From Mycobacterium sp. IS-3022 (GTDB taxonomy: Bacteria; Actinomycetota; Actinomycetes; Mycobacteriales; Mycobacteriaceae), in the NCBI RefSeq assembly GCF_001500065.1, contig NZ_LQIN01000001.1, positions 186,001 through 250,000 on the forward strand: a DNA stretch of 64,000 nt, given 5' to 3'. The notes beneath the pieces were generated by a model. The model was not told where the DNA came from. It made no database searches and worked only from the letters and a program-made list of their open reading frames with translations. Positions 26,007-36,420 of this stretch are shown here, one piece after another (the stretch's first letter is position 1; every line of letters starts with the position of its first letter). A program made the translations under genes and the position numbers.

Positions 26007-26962
26007 CGCACGGAGACGCTCGGATGGGATATGCCCGCCCGAGTGTCTGCGTCCCGGCCGCCGATCGGCGCCGCGACCAGTGTCAGCAGCGTGGCCTCGG
26101 GCCGGCAGCAGAACCGCAGCGGAGCGTACGGCGAGGTGCCGATGCCCGCCGAGACGTGCAGTTGGGTGCGCACGCCCCACCGTGACGGGCCCTTGACCCG
26201 CGAACGGTCCAAGCCGCAGTTGGTCACCAGGGCGCCGTAGAACGGCAGGCACAACTGCCCGCCGTGCGTGTGGCCGGCCATCACCAACTGGTACCCGTCG
26301 GCCGCGAAGCGGTCGAGGACCCGCGGCTCCGGCGAGTGCGTCAGTCCTAACGTGAGGTTGGCGGCGGGGCTGGCCGGCCCTGCGATGGTCTCGTAGCGGT
26401 CCCGCGACAGATGCGGGTCGTCGACGCCGGCCGCAGCGATGTGCAGGCCCCGCACCTCCAGCTCACGGCGGGTGTGCGTCACGTCGAGCCAGCCGCGCTC
26501 GGTGAACGCCGCCCGCAGGTCCTGCCAGGGCAGCGGTTCACCGTGGATGCGGTGACCGGGCCGGGTGATGTAGTTGAGCGGGTTCTTCGGCCGGGGTCCG
26601 AAATAGTCGTTGCTGCCGAACACGAACACGCCCGGGACCGACAGCAGCTCCGACAGCGACTGCACCACCGCGGGCACAGCCTTGGCGTGCGCCAGGTTGT
26701 CACCGGTGTTGACCACCAGGTCGGGTTCCAGGGTCGCCAGGTCCCGCAGCCAGGCCTGTTTGCGTCGCTGTCCGGGACGCATGTGGATGTCGCTGATGTG
26801 CAGCACCTTCAACGGCGACGAGCCCGGCGAGAGCACCGGCATCGTCAATTCCCGCACGGCGAAGGCGTTGCGCTCGATCAGCGAGGCATAGCCGATGCCG
26901 GCGACCAGCGCACCGGCTGACGCCGCGGCGGAGTTCTTCAGGATCGTCGAACGGGCGGACAT
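26003..26962 (-). CDS. Calcineurin-like metallophosphoesterase (Rv3683 type)
   Basis: A 319-aa protein with a hydrophobic N-terminal segment ([17 protein letters not shown]), perhaps a membrane anchor. The metallophosphoesterase motifs appear in order: HISDIHM, VNTGDN, GSNDY, LTHSPE and MAGHTHGGQ, which bind two metal ions. The substrate is unknown; related membrane proteins are YkuE-like. ATG 26962 is chosen over a TTG 30 nt upstream. It follows ponA2 in the same direction. Confidence 0.88.
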   Translation of the reverse strand: MSARSTILKNSAAASAGALVAGIGYASLIERNAFAVRELTMPVLSPGSSPLKVLHISDIHMRPGQRRKQAWLRDLATLEPDLVVNTGDNLAHAKAVPAVVQSLSELLSVPGVFVFGSNDYFGPRPKNPLNYITRPGHRIHGEPLPWQDLRAAFTERGWLDVTHTRRELEVRGLHIAAAGVDDPHLSRDRYETIAGPASPAANLTLGLTHSPEPRVLDRFAADGYQLVMAGHTHGGQLCLPFYGALVTNCGLDRSRVKGPSRWGVRTQLHVSAGIGTSPYAPLRFCCRPEATLLTLVAAPIGGRDADTRAGISHPSVSVR

Positions 26963-27032
26963 GCTGCAGAGCCTACTGCCAGTCGCGCCCAACGACCGCC
27001 TTCACCCGTCCCGCGCGCGCACGCCCAGCAGA

Positions 27033-29486
27033 TCACGGCGGGGGCGGCGCCGGTGGTGGCGGGCCCAGCACCGGCACGGTGATCGGCGGCAGGCCGGGGA
27101 TCTCCACCACCGTTTCGCCCACCGGCGCCGGAAGCCCCGGAATCCCGGGTATCCCGGCGGGCGGAGGCGGCGGTGCGGGCGGGATGCCGTTGGAGACCTG
27201 GATCGTGATGATCGAACCGGGCACGGTCTGCCCGTTCGGTGTCGTGCCGACGACCGACCCTCGTGGCGCCGAACTGTTCACCGACGCCGCCTGATCCGAC
27301 ACCTGGAAACCGGCGTCACGCAGCCGTTCCCGGGCTGTGCCCTCCGTCAGGCCCGAGACGCTGGGCACCCGTGACCCGGGACCGCCCTCGACGTAGCGCG
27401 GATCCGTCGGCGGCAGCCGGACCTCACCGAAGTTGTTGGCGATCGGCTTCATCGCGCTGAACCAGGTCCGGGCCGGCTCGTTGCCGCCGTACAGGTTGCC
27501 GTAGCCGCACTTGCGCAGCGGGAACGAACACAGTTCACCGGGCGCGGTGGAGTCGTCGTAGATGTAGTTCCCGGCGGCGAGCGTGTTGGTGAACCCGAGG
27601 AACGCCGACGAGCGGTGCGCCTCGGTGGTGCCGGTCTTGCCGGACATCGGCAGGTTCCAACCGACCGAACCCGCGGCCGCCGCAGCGGTGCCTGCGCCCT
27701 CGTGGTCCTTGCTCAACGCGTTCGCCAGCGTATTGGCCAGCCCGTCGGGCACCACCTGCTCACAGGTCTCGGTGGTGACCGCGACTTCCTCACCGTGGCG
27801 GTCGATGACCTGCGCGATCGGGTTCGGTGGGCACCACATGCCGCCGGAGGCCAGCGTCGCCGCGACGTTCGAGAACTCGAGTGCGTTGACCTCGATCGGC
27901 CCCAGCACGAACGAGCCGAGGTTCTGCCGCTTGATGAAGTCGGCCAGGCTCTCGTTGCTGCCGGGGTCGTAGTCTCGAGCGGTGCCCGGCAGCGCATAGG
28001 ACCGCAGCCCCAGCCGGACCGCCATGTCGACGCTGCGCTGCACACCGACTTGCGAGATCAGTTTGGCGAAGGCGGTGTTCGGCGAGGTGGCCAGCGCGTC
28101 GGTGATGTTCATCGTGCCGCGGTAGTTGCCCGCGTTCTTCACACACCAGGTGGCGGGTGGACAGCCCGGGGTATCGCTGCTGCCCAGGCCCTTGGCCTGG
28201 AACTGGGCGGGCACGTCGAGTTGGGCGTTGATGCCCATGCCCATCTCCATGGCCGCGGCCACTGTGAAGATCTTGAACGTCGATCCGGCGCCGTCACCGA
28301 CGAGGGAGAACGGTTGAGGTTGCATGGTCTCGCCGGCATCGAGGTCGAGCCCGTAAGTGCGGCTGCTGGCCATGGCCAGGACCGGGTGCGACTCCTTGCC
28401 GGGTTTGATCACGCTCATGACGCTCGCCACACCGTCGAGGTCGGGACTGGCGAACTGGTTGACCGCGGCCTTCACCGGACCCTGCACGTCCGGGTCGAGC
28501 GTCGTCTTGATCAGGTAGCCGCCCCTGGCGACCTGCTCCTTGCTGATCCCCGCGCGCGCCAGGTACTCGAGCGCGTAGTCGCAGAAGAACGCCCGGTCGC
28601 CGGCAGCGATGCAGCCGCGCGGCAGCTCCTTGGGCTGCGGCAGCACTCCCAGCGGCTGCTCCTTGGCCGCCCGAAGCGCGTCCGCCTCCTCGGGAATGTT
28701 CTCGATCATGGTGTCCAGCACCAGGTTTCGACGCGCCAGCGCACCCTCGGGATTGGTGTACGGGTTCAGCGTGCTGGTGGACTGCACCATGCCGGCCAGC
28801 AGGGCCGCCTGCTGCCAGTTCAAATCGGAGGCGTTGATGCCGAAGTACGTCTGCGCTGCGTCCTGCACCCCGAAGGCGCCGTTGCCGAACGACACCAGGT
28901 TCAGGTAGCGGGTCAGGATCTCCGACTTGGTGAACGTCTTGTCCAGCGTCAGCGCCATTCGGATCTCACGCAGCTTGCGGGCCGGCGTGGTCTCGACGGC
29001 CGCCCGCTTCTCCGCCTCGGTCTGGGCGATCACCAGGAGTTGGTAATTCTTGACGTACTGCTGCTCGATGGTGGAGCCACCACGGGTGTCCAGGTTGCCC
29101 GACAGATATCCCGAAAGACCGGTCAACGTGCCTTGCCAGTCGACGCCGTTGTGCTCGGCAAACCGCTTGTCTTCGATCGAAACGATCGCCAATTTCATCG
29201 TGTTGGCGATTTGCTCGCTGGGCACCTCGAACCGCCGTTGCGAGTACAGCCAGGCGATCACGTTGCCCTTGGCGTCGACCATCGTCGAGACCTGCGGTAC
29301 CTCGCCCTCCACCAACTGCGCCGAGCCGTTCGCGACGACGTCGGAGGCCCGGTTCGAGACCAGCCCGAACCCGCCGACGAGCGGAAACATCAAGGCCGCG
29401 GTGATAACGCTGGCCAACAGAACGCACCAGGCGAGCTTGATGACCGTAACCGTCGTCGGCGGTCGACTCGGCTGGCTCTCCGGCAT
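27033..29486 (-). CDS. ponA2: Class A penicillin-binding protein PonA2
   Basis: An 817-aa bifunctional peptidoglycan synthase. It has a short cytoplasmic tail, one membrane helix (CVLLASVITAALMFPLVGGF), a glycosyltransferase domain (EDKRFAEHNGVD, GGSTIEQQYVKN), a transpeptidase domain with GSTFKIF (active Ser), SPNTAF and SGKTGTTE, then a PASTA domain (VPSVSGLTEGTARERLRDAG) and a proline-rich tail. The length is close to M. tuberculosis PonA2. It diverges from whiB4, as in other mycobacteria. Confidence 0.96.
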   Translation of the reverse strand: MPESQPSRPPTTVTVIKLAWCVLLASVITAALMFPLVGGFGLVSNRASDVVANGSAQLVEGEVPQVSTMVDAKGNVIAWLYSQRRFEVPSEQIANTMKLAIVSIEDKRFAEHNGVDWQGTLTGLSGYLSGNLDTRGGSTIEQQYVKNYQLLVIAQTEAEKRAAVETTPARKLREIRMALTLDKTFTKSEILTRYLNLVSFGNGAFGVQDAAQTYFGINASDLNWQQAALLAGMVQSTSTLNPYTNPEGALARRNLVLDTMIENIPEEADALRAAKEQPLGVLPQPKELPRGCIAAGDRAFFCDYALEYLARAGISKEQVARGGYLIKTTLDPDVQGPVKAAVNQFASPDLDGVASVMSVIKPGKESHPVLAMASSRTYGLDLDAGETMQPQPFSLVGDGAGSTFKIFTVAAAMEMGMGINAQLDVPAQFQAKGLGSSDTPGCPPATWCVKNAGNYRGTMNITDALATSPNTAFAKLISQVGVQRSVDMAVRLGLRSYALPGTARDYDPGSNESLADFIKRQNLGSFVLGPIEVNALEFSNVAATLASGGMWCPPNPIAQVIDRHGEEVAVTTETCEQVVPDGLANTLANALSKDHEGAGTAAAAAGSVGWNLPMSGKTGTTEAHRSSAFLGFTNTLAAGNYIYDDSTAPGELCSFPLRKCGYGNLYGGNEPARTWFSAMKPIANNFGEVRLPPTDPRYVEGGPGSRVPSVSGLTEGTARERLRDAGFQVSDQAASVNSSAPRGSVVGTTPNGQTVPGSIITIQVSNGIPPAPPPPPAGIPGIPGLPAPVGETVVEIPGLPPITVPVLGPPPPAPPPP

Positions 29487-29780
29487 GACTTACAGCGTAA
29501 CGACGTCGCAAAACGGCAGCTTCTGACGGTCGATTGCCAGTTCCGTGAGCCCCGCCGACCGGCGCGGACGTCAATTTTGCTGTCTGACGGCACGGTCGTC
29601 CCAAAAAAGTGGCTCGTACGTATTGCGCAGAACGGCTGTGACCATCTAATTTGGTCGAACAGTGCGATGCAGGTCACACTGACCCCACGCAATGTGGCGT
29701 AGATCGCAGCAGGCGTTCTACACCTGGGACTGCGCCGTACCGGTGTTGGCCGGGGGGCGGTTGGAACGGAGGGAACGCTG

Positions 29781-30137
29781 GTGTCAGCTACTAGGCCCGC
29801 GGTACGCAGGACCGCGATGACGTCCTCGGCTCACAGTGTTGTCCACGGCGCTGAAGCCGAAGCCCGCATTGCCTGGGTATCGCAGGCCCGATGCCGCCAG
29901 ACCGATCCCGACGAACTGTTCGTGCGCGGGGCCGCGCAGCGCAAAGCCGCCGTGATCTGCAGACACTGCCCGGTGATCCTCGAGTGCGGCGCCGACGCGC
30001 TCGACAACCGCGTCGAGTTCGGGGTGTGGGGCGGGATGACCGAGCGTCAGCGCCGTGCGCTGCTCAAGCAGCACCCCGAGGTGGTTTCCTGGGCCGAGTT
30101 CTTCGCCGCCCAGCGCAAGCACCGCAGCGCGGTCTGA
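29781..30137 (+). CDS. whiB4: WhiB4 iron-sulfur redox regulator
   Basis: A 118-aa WhiB protein with four cluster cysteines C38, C60, C63 and C69 (C-x21-C-x2-C-x5-C), the GVWGG turn after the cluster and a basic C-terminal DNA-binding tail (ERQRRALLKQHP). Synteny with ponA2 and the two ATPases identifies it as WhiB4, an oxygen- and NO-responsive regulator of antioxidant genes. GTG start behind GGAGGG. It converges with the bagB gene with one base between stops. Confidence 0.95.
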   Translation: MSATRPAVRRTAMTSSAHSVVHGAEAEARIAWVSQARCRQTDPDELFVRGAAQRKAAVICRHCPVILECGADALDNRVEFGVWGGMTERQRRALLKQHPEVVSWAEFFAAQRKHRSAV

Positions 30138-30138
30138 G

Positions 30139-31275
30139 CTACGCGGCGGAAGCAGCCTCGCCGGTGATCTGATCGGCGATGGCACGCAGCGCTTCGAGGT
30201 CCGACACGTCGAACGGCAATGACGGCACACCGACGATCGCCACATGCGGATTGGCGCCGGTGAACCGGGACAGCAACCGGATCTCACGTTTGGCGGTGGA
30301 CGCCCTGTCGGCGTGAATCCGCAGCACCGCCGCGGTCAACGAGTCGGGATCGGTCTTCTCGATGGTCTCGGCGGCCTCCTCGGCCTTCTCGGCGTGCAGG
30401 TCCGACAGCATCGGATGGGTGCGATTGAGGATCAGACCCGACAGCGGCATGTGCTCTTCGGAGAGTCGGTCGACGAAGAACGACGCTTCGCGCAGAGCGT
30501 CCGGTTCGGCCGCCGACACCACCACGAACTGGGTGCCGCGGCGTTTGAGGAGATCGTAGGTGCGGTCGGCCTTCTCGCGGAAGCCGCCGAACGTCGAGTC
30601 GAGTGATTGCACGAAAGCCGCTGCGTCGGAAAGCATTTGCGAGCCGAGAACAGTGGACAGGGCCTTCATCGCCAGCCCCATCGCGCCCGTCACCAAACGA
30701 CCGATTCCCCGACCGGGACCCAGCAGCAGCTTCCAGAGCCGGCTGTCCATGAAGCCGCCCAACCGCTTTGGCGCGTCCAGGAAGTCCAGTGCATTGCGCG
30801 ACGGCGGGGTGTCGACGACGACCAAGTCCCACCGGTCCTCGCCGAGAAGCTGGCCGAGCTTCTCCATCGCCATGTACTCCTGAGTTCCCGCCAACGAGGT
30901 GGCGACCGTCTGATAGAACTGGTTGTCCAGAATCTCTTGCGCCCGTTGGGGTCCCGAGTACTGGATAACCATCTCGTCGAACGTGCGACGCATGTCGAGC
31001 ATCATCGCGTGCAGCTCACCCGGCACCTCCGGGGCGAGCGGAACACGCTGTGGGGTGTTGCCCAGGGTCTTGATGCCCAGCGCCTGGGCGAGTCGCTTCG
31101 CCGGGTCGATGGTCAGCACGACGACGGTTCTGCCGTACTCCGCCGCGCGGAGCGCCATCGCCGCCGCGGTGGTGGTCTTGCCGACACCGCCCGCACCGCA
31201 ACAGACCACGACGCGGTTCGACGTGTCCCGCAGAATCGAGCCCATGTCGAGGGCCGGTGGAGTCGCACTCATCAT
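30139..31275 (-). CDS. bagB: Get3/ArsA-like ATPase BagB (Rv3680 type)
   Basis: A 378-aa soluble ATPase of the ArsA/Get3 class. The P-loop is [15 protein letters not shown], followed by the switch DPAKRL and [13 protein letters not shown]. Rv3679 and Rv3680 are reported to form a heteromeric complex (BagAB) needed for tolerance of some carbon and redox stresses. Its ATG overlaps the bagA stop by 4 nt. A methionine-poor helical insert ([19 protein letters not shown]) may contact clients or membranes. Confidence 0.9.
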   Translation of the reverse strand: MMSATPPALDMGSILRDTSNRVVVCCGAGGVGKTTTAAAMALRAAEYGRTVVVLTIDPAKRLAQALGIKTLGNTPQRVPLAPEVPGELHAMMLDMRRTFDEMVIQYSGPQRAQEILDNQFYQTVATSLAGTQEYMAMEKLGQLLGEDRWDLVVVDTPPSRNALDFLDAPKRLGGFMDSRLWKLLLGPGRGIGRLVTGAMGLAMKALSTVLGSQMLSDAAAFVQSLDSTFGGFREKADRTYDLLKRRGTQFVVVSAAEPDALREASFFVDRLSEEHMPLSGLILNRTHPMLSDLHAEKAEEAAETIEKTDPDSLTAAVLRIHADRASTAKREIRLLSRFTGANPHVAIVGVPSLPFDVSDLEALRAIADQITGEAASAA

Positions 31276-32291
31276 CGCACCCCCTGGCGTTCGAGTTCTT
31301 CGGCGAGTTCGTAGAGGCTGCCGAGGTCCACACCGTCGGTGATCTGCGGCAGCTGCAACCGCGCGACATCCAGCGCGTCGAGTTGCTCGGCGCTTTCGGC
31401 ACGGGCCATGATCCGGGTGGCGTGCTGGATAGTCTCGGTCAGCAGACCTGCGAAGTCGGTGTCGGACAACGTGATTCCGGCTTCGCCCAGGCCGGTGCGA
31501 ACGGCGTCGGCGTCGATGTCACCCTCGGCGGCCTTGGCCAGGGCGTCGGCAGGCAGGTAGGCGGGGATGTTGCGGTTGACGATCACGCTGCCGATCGGCA
31601 GGCCGAGGTCCTTCAGCTCGTCGATGGCCTCCAGCGTCTCCTGGATGGGCAGCGCCTCCAGCAGCGTGACGAGGTGGATGGCGGTCATCTCCGAGTGCAG
31701 CACCTTGACCACGCTCTCGGCCTGCCCGTGCACCGGACCGCCCTTGGCGAGGTCGGACACCGCCTTGGTGACGTCGAGGAACCGTGCGATGCGACCGGTC
31801 GGCGGTGAGTCGACGACGACGGCGTCGTAAACGGGCTGCTTGCCCTTCTCGGCGCGGGTCACGATCTCGCGGATCTTGCCGGTCAGCAGCACGTCGCGCA
31901 GGCCCGGCGCGATCGTGGTCGCGAACTCGACGGCTCCGATCCTGCGCATGGCCCGGCCGGCCAGGCCGAGGTTGTAGAACATGTCGAGGTATTCGAGGAA
32001 TGCGGCCTCGGTGTCGATCGCCAGCGCGTTGACCTGACCACCACCCTCGGCGGTCGCGATCTTGACCTCTTGATACGGCAGCGGCGGCACGTCGAAAAGC
32101 TGCGCAATGCCTTGGCGCCCTTCGACTTCCACCAGTAGGACCTTGCGTCCGCCCGCGGCCAGGGCCAACGCCAGCGAGGCGGCGATCGTCGATTTGCCGG
32201 TGCCGCCCTTGCCGGTGACGAAGTGCAATCGGGCTTTGCTCAGCCGCGACGGCCAGCCGACGGATCTACCGCCATTGGTAGTGGAAGCCAC
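31272..32291 (-). CDS. bagA: Get3/ArsA-like ATPase BagA (Rv3679 type)
   Basis: A 339-aa partner of the downstream ATPase, with P-loop [23 protein letters not shown] in place of the usual switch aspartate region, and [15 protein letters not shown]. Sequence, length and order match Rv3679. Starting at GTG or ATG 32291, it diverges from the small DUF4177 gene with about 48 bp between starts, so both promoters sit there. Role in the cell: likely ATP-driven chaperone or targeting factor, inferred from the Get3 family. Confidence 0.9.
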   Translation of the reverse strand: MASTTNGGRSVGWPSRLSKARLHFVTGKGGTGKSTIAASLALALAAGGRKVLLVEVEGRQGIAQLFDVPPLPYQEVKIATAEGGGQVNALAIDTEAAFLEYLDMFYNLGLAGRAMRRIGAVEFATTIAPGLRDVLLTGKIREIVTRAEKGKQPVYDAVVVDSPPTGRIARFLDVTKAVSDLAKGGPVHGQAESVVKVLHSEMTAIHLVTLLEALPIQETLEAIDELKDLGLPIGSVIVNRNIPAYLPADALAKAAEGDIDADAVRTGLGEAGITLSDTDFAGLLTETIQHATRIMARAESAEQLDALDVARLQLPQITDGVDLGSLYELAEELERQGVR

Positions 32292-32339
32292 CCGTGCATG
32301 CTAGCCAACTCCCGATCGCTGCCCGATAAGCTCGGCCAC

Positions 32340-32501
32340 ATGACCGAATCGACCCGCTGGGAGTACGCCACCGTCCCGCTGCTGACCCACGCCACCAAGC
32401 AGATTCTCGACCAGTGGGGAGAGGACGGCTGGGAGCTGGTGGCGGTGCTGCCGGGCCCCACGGGCGAACAGCACGTCGCCTACCTCAAACGCCCCAAATG
32501 A
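32340..32501 (+). CDS. DUF4177 small protein (Rv3678A type)
   Basis: A 53-aa protein with the DUF4177 pattern: WEYATVPLL, then LDQWGEDGWELVAVLPGP and VAYLKRP. It starts a three-gene unit with RidA-like and metallo-beta-lactamase genes; its TGA overlaps the next ATG. Function unknown; the size and order match mycobacterial homologues. Confidence 0.88.
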   Translation: MTESTRWEYATVPLLTHATKQILDQWGEDGWELVAVLPGPTGEQHVAYLKRPK

Positions 32502-32956
32502 GCACGCCATCGGCCCGGCTGACCGAACTCGGCATCGAGCTGCCCGCCGTGGTGCCGCCGCTGGCGGCGTACGTTCCCGCGGTGCGCACCGGCAACCTCG
32601 TCTACACCGCCGGTCAGCTGCCGATGGAGTCGGGCGCGCTGCTGCAGACCGGCAAGGTCGGTGCCGGCGTCAGCCCCGAGGACGGCAAGGCGCTGGCCCG
32701 GGTGTGCGCGCTCAACGCGTTGGCGGCGGTGCACTCATTGGTCGGCATCGACTCGGTGCGCCGTGTCGTCAAGGTGGTCGGGTTCGTCGCCTCGGCGCCG
32801 GGCTTCAACGGTCAGCCAGGCATCGTCAACGGCGCGTCGGAGTTGCTCGGCGAGGTATTCGGCGACGGGGGCGCACACGCGCGATCGGCGGTCGGAGTGT
32901 CGGAGCTGCCGTTGGATGCGCCGGTCGAGGTCGAGCTGATTGTCGAGATCAGTTGA
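32498..32956 (+). CDS. RidA-like enamine/imine deaminase family protein (Rv3678c type)
   Basis: A 152-aa YjgF/YER057c/RidA-type protein: PPLAAYVPAVRTGNLVYTAGQLP at the N terminus and SAVGVSELPLDAPVEVELIVEI at the end. RidA proteins hydrolyse reactive enamines made by PLP enzymes; members of this longer subgroup often lack the catalytic arginine, so activity is uncertain. Coupled on both sides by stop/start overlaps (ATGA and TTGA). Confidence 0.9.
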   Translation: MSTPSARLTELGIELPAVVPPLAAYVPAVRTGNLVYTAGQLPMESGALLQTGKVGAGVSPEDGKALARVCALNALAAVHSLVGIDSVRRVVKVVGFVASAPGFNGQPGIVNGASELLGEVFGDGGAHARSAVGVSELPLDAPVEVELIVEIS

Positions 32957-33729
32957 CGCTGCAGCATCCGGCGTACGGGCTACTGCGCCCGGTGACCGAC
33001 TCTGCGTCGGTGCTGCTGTGCGACAACCCCGGCCTGATGACGCTGGAGGGCACCAACACCTGGGTGCTGCGCGGACCCGGCAGCGACGAGATGGTCGTCG
33101 TCGATCCCGGGCCCGAGGACGACGAGCACATCGCGCGTATTGCGGAGCTTGGCAGCATCCCGCTGGTATTGATCAGCCACCGGCATGAGGACCACACCGG
33201 CGCCATCGACAAGATCGTCGACCGTACCGGGGCGGTGGTGCGTGCTGTGGGCAGCGGGTTTCTGCGCGGCCTGGGCGGGCCGCTGACGGACGGCGAGGTC
33301 ATCGACGCCGCGGGGCTGCGCATCACGGTGATGGCCACGCCGGGGCATACGGTCGACTCGGTGTCGTTCGTGCTCGACGACGCGGTGCTGACCGCGGACA
33401 CCGTGCTGGGGCGCGGCACCACGGTGATCGACAAGGAAGACGGCAGCCTGAGCCAGTACCTGGATTCACTGCAGCGGCTGCGCGGGCTGGGCCATCGCAC
33501 GGTGCTGCCGGGGCACGGCCCCGAACTCGACGATCTGGAAGAGGTCAGCGCCGGGTATCTCGCCCATCGCCGGGAGCGGCTCGAGCAGGTGCGAGCGGCC
33601 TTGCGCGTGCTGGGTGACGACGCCACGGTCCGCCAGGTCGTCGAGCACGTCTACACCGACGTCGACGAGAAGCTCTGGGACGTAGCGGAATGGAGCGTCC
33701 AGGCGCAGCTCGACTACCTACGAGCGTGA
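32953..33729 (+). CDS. Metallo-beta-lactamase-fold hydrolase (Rv3677c type)
   Basis: A 258-aa protein with the metal motif SHRHEDHTG (HxHxDH), a later GHTVDSV, TADTVLG and GHGPEL, as in glyoxalase II-like/LACTB2-type hydrolases. The start appears to be TTG 32953 overlapping the RidA stop, giving LTLQHPAYGLLRP. Synteny and length fit Rv3677c. The substrate is not known. It converges with crp, separated by a terminator. Confidence 0.9.
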   Translation: MTLQHPAYGLLRPVTDSASVLLCDNPGLMTLEGTNTWVLRGPGSDEMVVVDPGPEDDEHIARIAELGSIPLVLISHRHEDHTGAIDKIVDRTGAVVRAVGSGFLRGLGGPLTDGEVIDAAGLRITVMATPGHTVDSVSFVLDDAVLTADTVLGRGTTVIDKEDGSLSQYLDSLQRLRGLGHRTVLPGHGPELDDLEEVSAGYLAHRRERLEQVRAALRVLGDDATVRQVVEHVYTDVDEKLWDVAEWSVQAQLDYLRA

Positions 33730-33730
33730 C

Positions 33731-33773
33731 TTGTGGAGCCTTACCGGCGCTCACCGCTGCTACGGCTCCACAA
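33731..33773. terminator. Bidirectional hairpin between the lactamase-fold gene and crp
   Basis: TTGTGGAGCC (33731-33740) and GGCTCCACAA (33764-33773) form a perfect 10-bp stem between two convergent genes. There is no T run, common for mycobacterial terminators. Confidence 0.7.
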
Positions 33774-33777
33774 ACCG

Positions 33778-34452
33778 CTAGCGGGCTCGGCGGGCCAGTC
33801 GCTCCGAGTCGGAGATCAGAACGCTCTTGCCCTCCAAGCGAATCCAGCCGCGGTGGGCGAAGTCGGCGAGCGCCTTGTTGACGGTTTCCCGGGATGCGCC
33901 GACGAGCTGGGCGATCTCTTCCTGGGTGAGGTCGTGGGTCACCCGCAGTGCGCCGCCTTCCTGGGTGCCGAACCGCTGAGCCAGCTGCAGCAGCTGCTTG
34001 GCGACGCGGCCGGGCACGTCGGTGAAGATCAGGTCGGCCAGGTTGTTGTTGGTGCGGCGCAGCCGACGGGCCAGCACCCGCAGCAGTTGCTCGGCGATCT
34101 CCGGCCGGTCGGCGATCCACGCGCGCAGCGCGTCACGGTCCATCGACACGGCGCGCACCTCGGTGATCGTGGTCGCGCTCGACGTCCGCGGGCCGGGGTC
34201 GAAGATCGACAGCTCGCCGAACATGTCCGACGGCCCCATGATGGTCAGCAGGTTCTCCCGGCCGTCCGGCGACCGGCGGCCGATCTTGACCTTGCCCGAA
34301 ATGATGATGTAGAGCCGGTCGCCGGGCTCCCCCTCGGCGAACACGGTGTGTCCACGAGGGAAGTCGACTGGCTGCAGTTGCTTGGTCAGCGCGGCGACGG
34401 CGCTTGGTTCGACCCCCTGGAAGATTCCGGCCCGCGCCAGGATCTCGTCCAC
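33778..34452 (-). CDS. crp: cAMP receptor protein Crp (Rv3676 type)
   Basis: A 224-aa regulator, the same length as M. tuberculosis Crp. The N-terminal cyclic-nucleotide domain includes [38 protein letters not shown] and the long dimer helix. The C-terminal winged helix-turn-helix is [21 protein letters not shown]. It controls resuscitation, respiratory and carbon genes in response to cAMP. A membrane adenylate cyclase is encoded in the same window at 57.5-59.2 kb. Confidence 0.96.
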   Translation of the reverse strand: MDEILARAGIFQGVEPSAVAALTKQLQPVDFPRGHTVFAEGEPGDRLYIIISGKVKIGRRSPDGRENLLTIMGPSDMFGELSIFDPGPRTSSATTITEVRAVSMDRDALRAWIADRPEIAEQLLRVLARRLRRTNNNLADLIFTDVPGRVAKQLLQLAQRFGTQEGGALRVTHDLTQEEIAQLVGASRETVNKALADFAHRGWIRLEGKSVLISDSERLARRAR

Positions 34453-34540
34453 GTTGCCCCTCTTAAGCTGTTAGGTGAAGCCGACCTCTATCGGTTAGCG
34501 AGATAAGTCTAGAGGTAGCCGGTTTCGTGACCAGCCCACG

Positions 34541-34873
34541 CTACACACGATCGGCATGTCGGGTCGGCCGAAACTCCGGATTCACCCCGGCCTCGGGAAA
34601 GCGGTGCGTCGGCAAACCCGAGTCGTGATAGATGGGCGTGGATCCGCCGGCCATCACGTGGTCAACGTGCTGTCGTTGGCGCAGACCGTCGAGCGCGCGG
34701 CTCATCCCGTCCCGCGCCAGCGTGTCGACGTCGGACGGCTCGGCCTCCGCAAGGAATTTCGCCACATCGGTGGCTGAGACGGTGTCGCGGTGCAGGCCTG
34801 CCTCGAGTCGCTGCAGCCCGAATGTCGCCACCATCAGCAACCCCGGAATCAGCCCGACCAGCAACCACGACAC
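34541..34873 (-). CDS. Small membrane protein (Rv3675 type)
   Basis: A 110-aa protein with an N-terminal membrane helix (SWLLVGLIPGLLMVATFGL) and a cytoplasmic or periplasmic tail with TDVAKFLAEAEPSDVDTLARDGMSRALD. Starts at GTG 34873. It sits between crp and nth as in other mycobacteria. Function unknown. Confidence 0.8.
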   Translation of the reverse strand: MSWLLVGLIPGLLMVATFGLQRLEAGLHRDTVSATDVAKFLAEAEPSDVDTLARDGMSRALDGLRQRQHVDHVMAGGSTPIYHDSGLPTHRFPEAGVNPEFRPTRHADRV

Positions 34874-34968
34874 AAGGGTGAAGTAAACACGCCGAAGGTC
34901 TCAGCAGGATCACGAATTGTCACCGGTCCGCAGTACCGGTGTCGGCGCGTCTCAGTACGCTGGCTTTC

Positions 34969-35751
34969 GTGACCGTGGGTGAGACGTCGGCAAAGAAGTC
35001 GGGCGCGGTGAAGCGGGCCCGGAACCGGGACGGCGAAACGCGCATCGGTCTGGTTCGGCGCGCGCGCCGGATGAATCGCGCGCTGGCGCAGGCGTTTCCG
35101 CATGTGTACTGCGAGCTGGACTTCACCAACCCGCTCGAGCTGACCGTCGCGACGATCCTGTCGGCGCAGAGCACCGACAAGCGGGTCAACCTGACCACCC
35201 CGGCGCTGTTCAAGAAGTACCGCACCGCACTGGACTACGCGAAAGCCGATCGCACCGAGCTGGAGGAGATCATTCGGCCCACCGGGTTCTACCGCAACAA
35301 GGCGAATTCACTCATCCGGCTCGGCCAGGAACTCGTCGAACGGTTCGACGGTCAGGTGCCCACGACCATGGAGGAGTTGGTGACGCTGCCCGGCGTCGGA
35401 CGCAAGACCGCCAACGTCATCCTCGGCAATGCGTTCGGCATCCCCGGCATCACCGTCGACACGCATTTCGGCCGGCTCGTCCGCCGGTGGCGGTGGACCA
35501 CCGAGGAGGATCCGGTCAAGGTCGAGCACGCCGTCGGTGAACTCATCGAGCGCAGCGAGTGGACCGACCTCAGCCACCGGGTGATCTTTCACGGCCGCCG
35601 CGTCTGCCACGCGCGCAAGCCGGCGTGCGGTGTCTGCGTGCTGGCCAACGACTGCCCATCGTTCGGTATCGGACCGACCGACCCCCTGATCGCCGCGCCG
35701 CTGGTCAAGGGCCCCGAAACCGAACACCTGCTGGCTCTGGCCGGGCTGTAA
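34969..35751 (+). CDS. nth: Endonuclease III (Nth)
   Basis: A 260-aa base-excision DNA glycosylase/AP lyase that removes oxidised pyrimidines. It has [11 protein letters not shown], the helix-hairpin-helix [13 protein letters not shown] with the catalytic lysine, VDTHFGRL with the catalytic aspartate, and a [4Fe-4S] loop C-x6-C-x2-C-x5-C near the C terminus ([17 protein letters not shown]). Several GTG starts are possible (34939, 34969, 34975); I give the middle one because the family starts shortly before the basic lead. Confidence 0.94.
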   Translation: MTVGETSAKKSGAVKRARNRDGETRIGLVRRARRMNRALAQAFPHVYCELDFTNPLELTVATILSAQSTDKRVNLTTPALFKKYRTALDYAKADRTELEEIIRPTGFYRNKANSLIRLGQELVERFDGQVPTTMEELVTLPGVGRKTANVILGNAFGIPGITVDTHFGRLVRRWRWTTEEDPVKVEHAVGELIERSEWTDLSHRVIFHGRRVCHARKPACGVCVLANDCPSFGIGPTDPLIAAPLVKGPETEHLLALAGL

Positions 35752-35772
35752 CCCGCCGGCCGTCGACTGACC

Positions 35773-36420
35773 GTGCGTACCTCGACTCGTTGGACCGTGG
35801 TGGTCCTCGTGGCCATGGTGGCGCTGGGGTGGGCCCTGTGGGCGCAGTTGGATGACGACGCTCGGTCTCCCGAGTCGCCGTCGCAGACCAGCGCGCGGGA
35901 TCGGCGCGACGCCGACACCGCCGAGGCGCTGGCCGGGCCGCGGGCGCGAGCCGATCTGCCCGGGTGCCCGGCGCCGAGTGCGGGGCCGGGACCGGCAGCT
36001 CTGCACGGCATCACCCTGGAGTGCGCCGGCAACGGGGAGCCGGTCGACGTCGCCAAGGCGGTCGCCGGCCGCGTCGTCGTGCTCAATCTCTGGGCGTACT
36101 GGTGCGCGCCCTGCACCGAGGAACTGCCGGCGATGGCCGAATACCAACGCCGGATGGGTTCGGCGGTGACCGTGCTGACCGTGCACCAGGACGAGAACGA
36201 GACCGCGGCGCTGCTGCGACTGGCCGAACTCGGCGTGCGGTTGCCCACGCTGCAGGACGGCAGGCGGCTGATCGCCGCCGCATTGCGGGTGCCCAACGTC
36301 ATGCCCGCAACCGTGGTGCTGCGCGCGGACGGTAGCGTTGCCGACGTCCTGCCGCGCTCGTTCACCAGTGCCGACGAGATCGCCGCAGCGGTGAACTCAC
36401 AGATTGGAGCGGCGCGGTGA
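35773..36420 (+). CDS. Membrane-anchored thioredoxin-like protein (Rv3673c type)
   Basis: A 215-aa protein with an N-terminal signal anchor (TVVVLVAMVALGWALWAQL) and a periplasmic thioredoxin fold with the active site WCAPC in LNLWAYWCAPCTEELP, a TlpA/ResA-like arrangement. A cis-proline is in NVMPATVVL. It probably reduces disulfides outside the membrane. GTG start; its TGA overlaps the next GTG. Confidence 0.88.
   Translation: MRTSTRWTVVVLVAMVALGWALWAQLDDDARSPESPSQTSARDRRDADTAEALAGPRARADLPGCPAPSAGPGPAALHGITLECAGNGEPVDVAKAVAGRVVVLNLWAYWCAPCTEELPAMAEYQRRMGSAVTVLTVHQDENETAALLRLAELGVRLPTLQDGRRLIAAALRVPNVMPATVVLRADGSVADVLPRSFTSADEIAAAVNSQIGAAR

Noticed and set aside
27615..29702. 695-codon open frame antisense to ponA2
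   Set aside because: The sense strand carries a full penicillin-binding protein with all motifs; the antisense product has no recognisable feature.
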